Below, piece by piece: positions 5,030 through 5,351 of a stretch of 5,351 bases of DNA (positions are counted from its first letter, which is position 1; the number at the start of each line of letters is the position of its first letter). The translations under genes were made by a program, and so were the position numbers. The notes beneath the pieces are model-generated. The model did no database searches. It was not told the origin of the DNA and saw only the letters and a program-made list of their open reading frames with translations. Origin of the DNA: Gammaproteobacteria bacterium (GTDB lineage: Bacteria > Pseudomonadota > Gammaproteobacteria > HK1); NCBI GenBank assembly GCA_020444775.1, contig JAGRHX010001143.1, positions 1 to 5,351 on the forward strand, given 5' to 3'.

Positions 5030-5178
5030 CGAGACGATTGTGGGACACATTGGTGTGCCTGATACCGCCACGCACACCGCATCCGCGCAGCGGTGCCCTT
5101 CGTCCACAACCCACAGCGTTCAGCACGAGCAGTTGACCGCGCGCAGCCGTGCCGGGGCTGCCATCAACCCGAGGCCCG

Positions 5179-5351
5179 ATGATCATGCAACGCAGCACCG
5201 ACCGAATACTCACCACGCACACCGGCAGTCTGCCACGTCCGGCCGAGCTGGTCGCCCTGTACGCGGCGCGTGCCGACGGCCAGCACGTCGACGCCGCACG
5301 CTTGGTCGAGCTGGGTCGACGCGCCACCGTTGAGTCGGTCCGGCGTCAGAT
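5179..5351 (+). CDS. MetE-type (cobalamin-independent methionine synthase family) protein, 5' part
   Basis: The first 57 codons are visible and the frame is open to the window end. The N-terminal RILTTHTGSLPRPAELVALY (9-28) matches the ILTTHxGSLPRP signature of stand-alone proteins of the MetE catalytic-domain family (5-methyltetrahydropteroyltriglutamate-homocysteine methyltransferase-like). H14 lies in this motif. The following helix-rich segment with alternating basic and acidic residues also suits the family. Its members include homocysteine methyltransferases and thiol transferases with other substrates; the zinc-binding residues lie beyond the window, so activity cannot be judged. Two starts are possible, ATG 5179 or ATG 5185. 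GAGG at 5171-5174 is 4 nt from the first and 10 nt from the second, so the second is equally plausible. It is divergent from the CnbZ-like gene. Confidence 0.8.
   Translation, partial: MIMQRSTDRILTTHTGSLPRPAELVALYAARADGQHVDAARLVELGRRATVESVRRQ

Larger units (their letters stand above)
4721..5178. other. Divergent intergenic region with clustered short duplications
   Basis: This 458-bp stretch lies between the divergently transcribed CnbZ-like and MetE-like genes and should contain both promoters. I find no gene with coding support; open frames across it would translate the repeats into low-complexity sequence. It contains a GGGTTGA direct repeat (4750-4756, 4763-4769), two adjacent tandem pairs (4902-4961) and a third 15-bp-period repeat (5000-5029). 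A weak promoter candidate for the right-hand gene is TTGTGG (5038-5043) with GATACC (5061-5066), spacing 17. No SAM, SAH or cobalamin riboswitch motif is recognisable. Confidence 0.55.

Noticed and set aside
1..5035. The short repeats as a CRISPR array
   Set aside because: The units are directly adjacent without spacers, only 14-15 bp long and different at each site; no cas gene is present.
4732..5136. A 134-codon plus-strand frame covering most of the divergent intergenic region
   Set aside because: It runs through all three tandem duplications, translates to low-complexity sequence, has a poor ribosome binding site and begins only 12 bp from the divergent CnbZ-like start, leaving no room for that promoter.
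5000..5178. A SAM, SAH or cobalamin riboswitch ahead of the MetE-like gene
   Set aside because: None of the conserved core motifs I know for these classes is recognisable; the notable sequence there is a direct repeat. A covariance-model search would be decisive.

Overview
The window is high-GC DNA, well above 60% by eye, with strong G/C preference at third codon positions. TTG starts and GC-rich hairpins with almost no U-tract are also seen. The protein set (a LeuA-type synthase, a small stand-alone methyltransferase, a binuclear amidohydrolase, a CnbZ-like deaminase and a MetE-like protein) suggests a free-living beta- or gammaproteobacterium with broad metabolism. This taxonomic placement is inference; no rRNA or marker gene is present.

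Layout: 1-522 has no gene I can establish. It holds a 15-bp tandem repeat at the left edge, a 10-bp palindrome, an iterated GGTNACC array and a hairpin ahead of the first gene. A compact 2-isopropylmalate synthase-like gene (523-1731) ends before the usual regulatory domain and is followed by a perfect 13-bp-stem hairpin. A small SAM-dependent methyltransferase (1894-2478, TTG start) and a metal-dependent amidohydrolase (best start TTG 2708, end 3919) follow on the same strand. Each is separated by a leader of 160-230 bp, so they are probably separate transcription units. A CnbZ/RidA-like gene lies convergently on the minus strand (3959-4720), with an inverted repeat in the 39-bp gap. A 458-bp divergent intergenic region full of short duplications separates it from the first 57 codons of a MetE-type methyltransferase-family protein (5179 to the window end).

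Functionally, the genes do not form one obvious pathway. The first is an acyl-CoA/2-oxoacid condensing enzyme. The amidohydrolase and CnbZ-like protein would suit degradation of amide- or amine-containing compounds, but their convergent arrangement gives only weak support. The MetE-like protein may act in one-carbon or methyl transfer.

The most unusual non-coding feature is the recurrence of unrelated short direct duplications with 14-15 bp period. They occur in four separate non-coding stretches (left edge, synthase leader, amidohydrolase leader, and the divergent region, which has three). I found no clear evidence of a new multi-gene defence or mobile system here.
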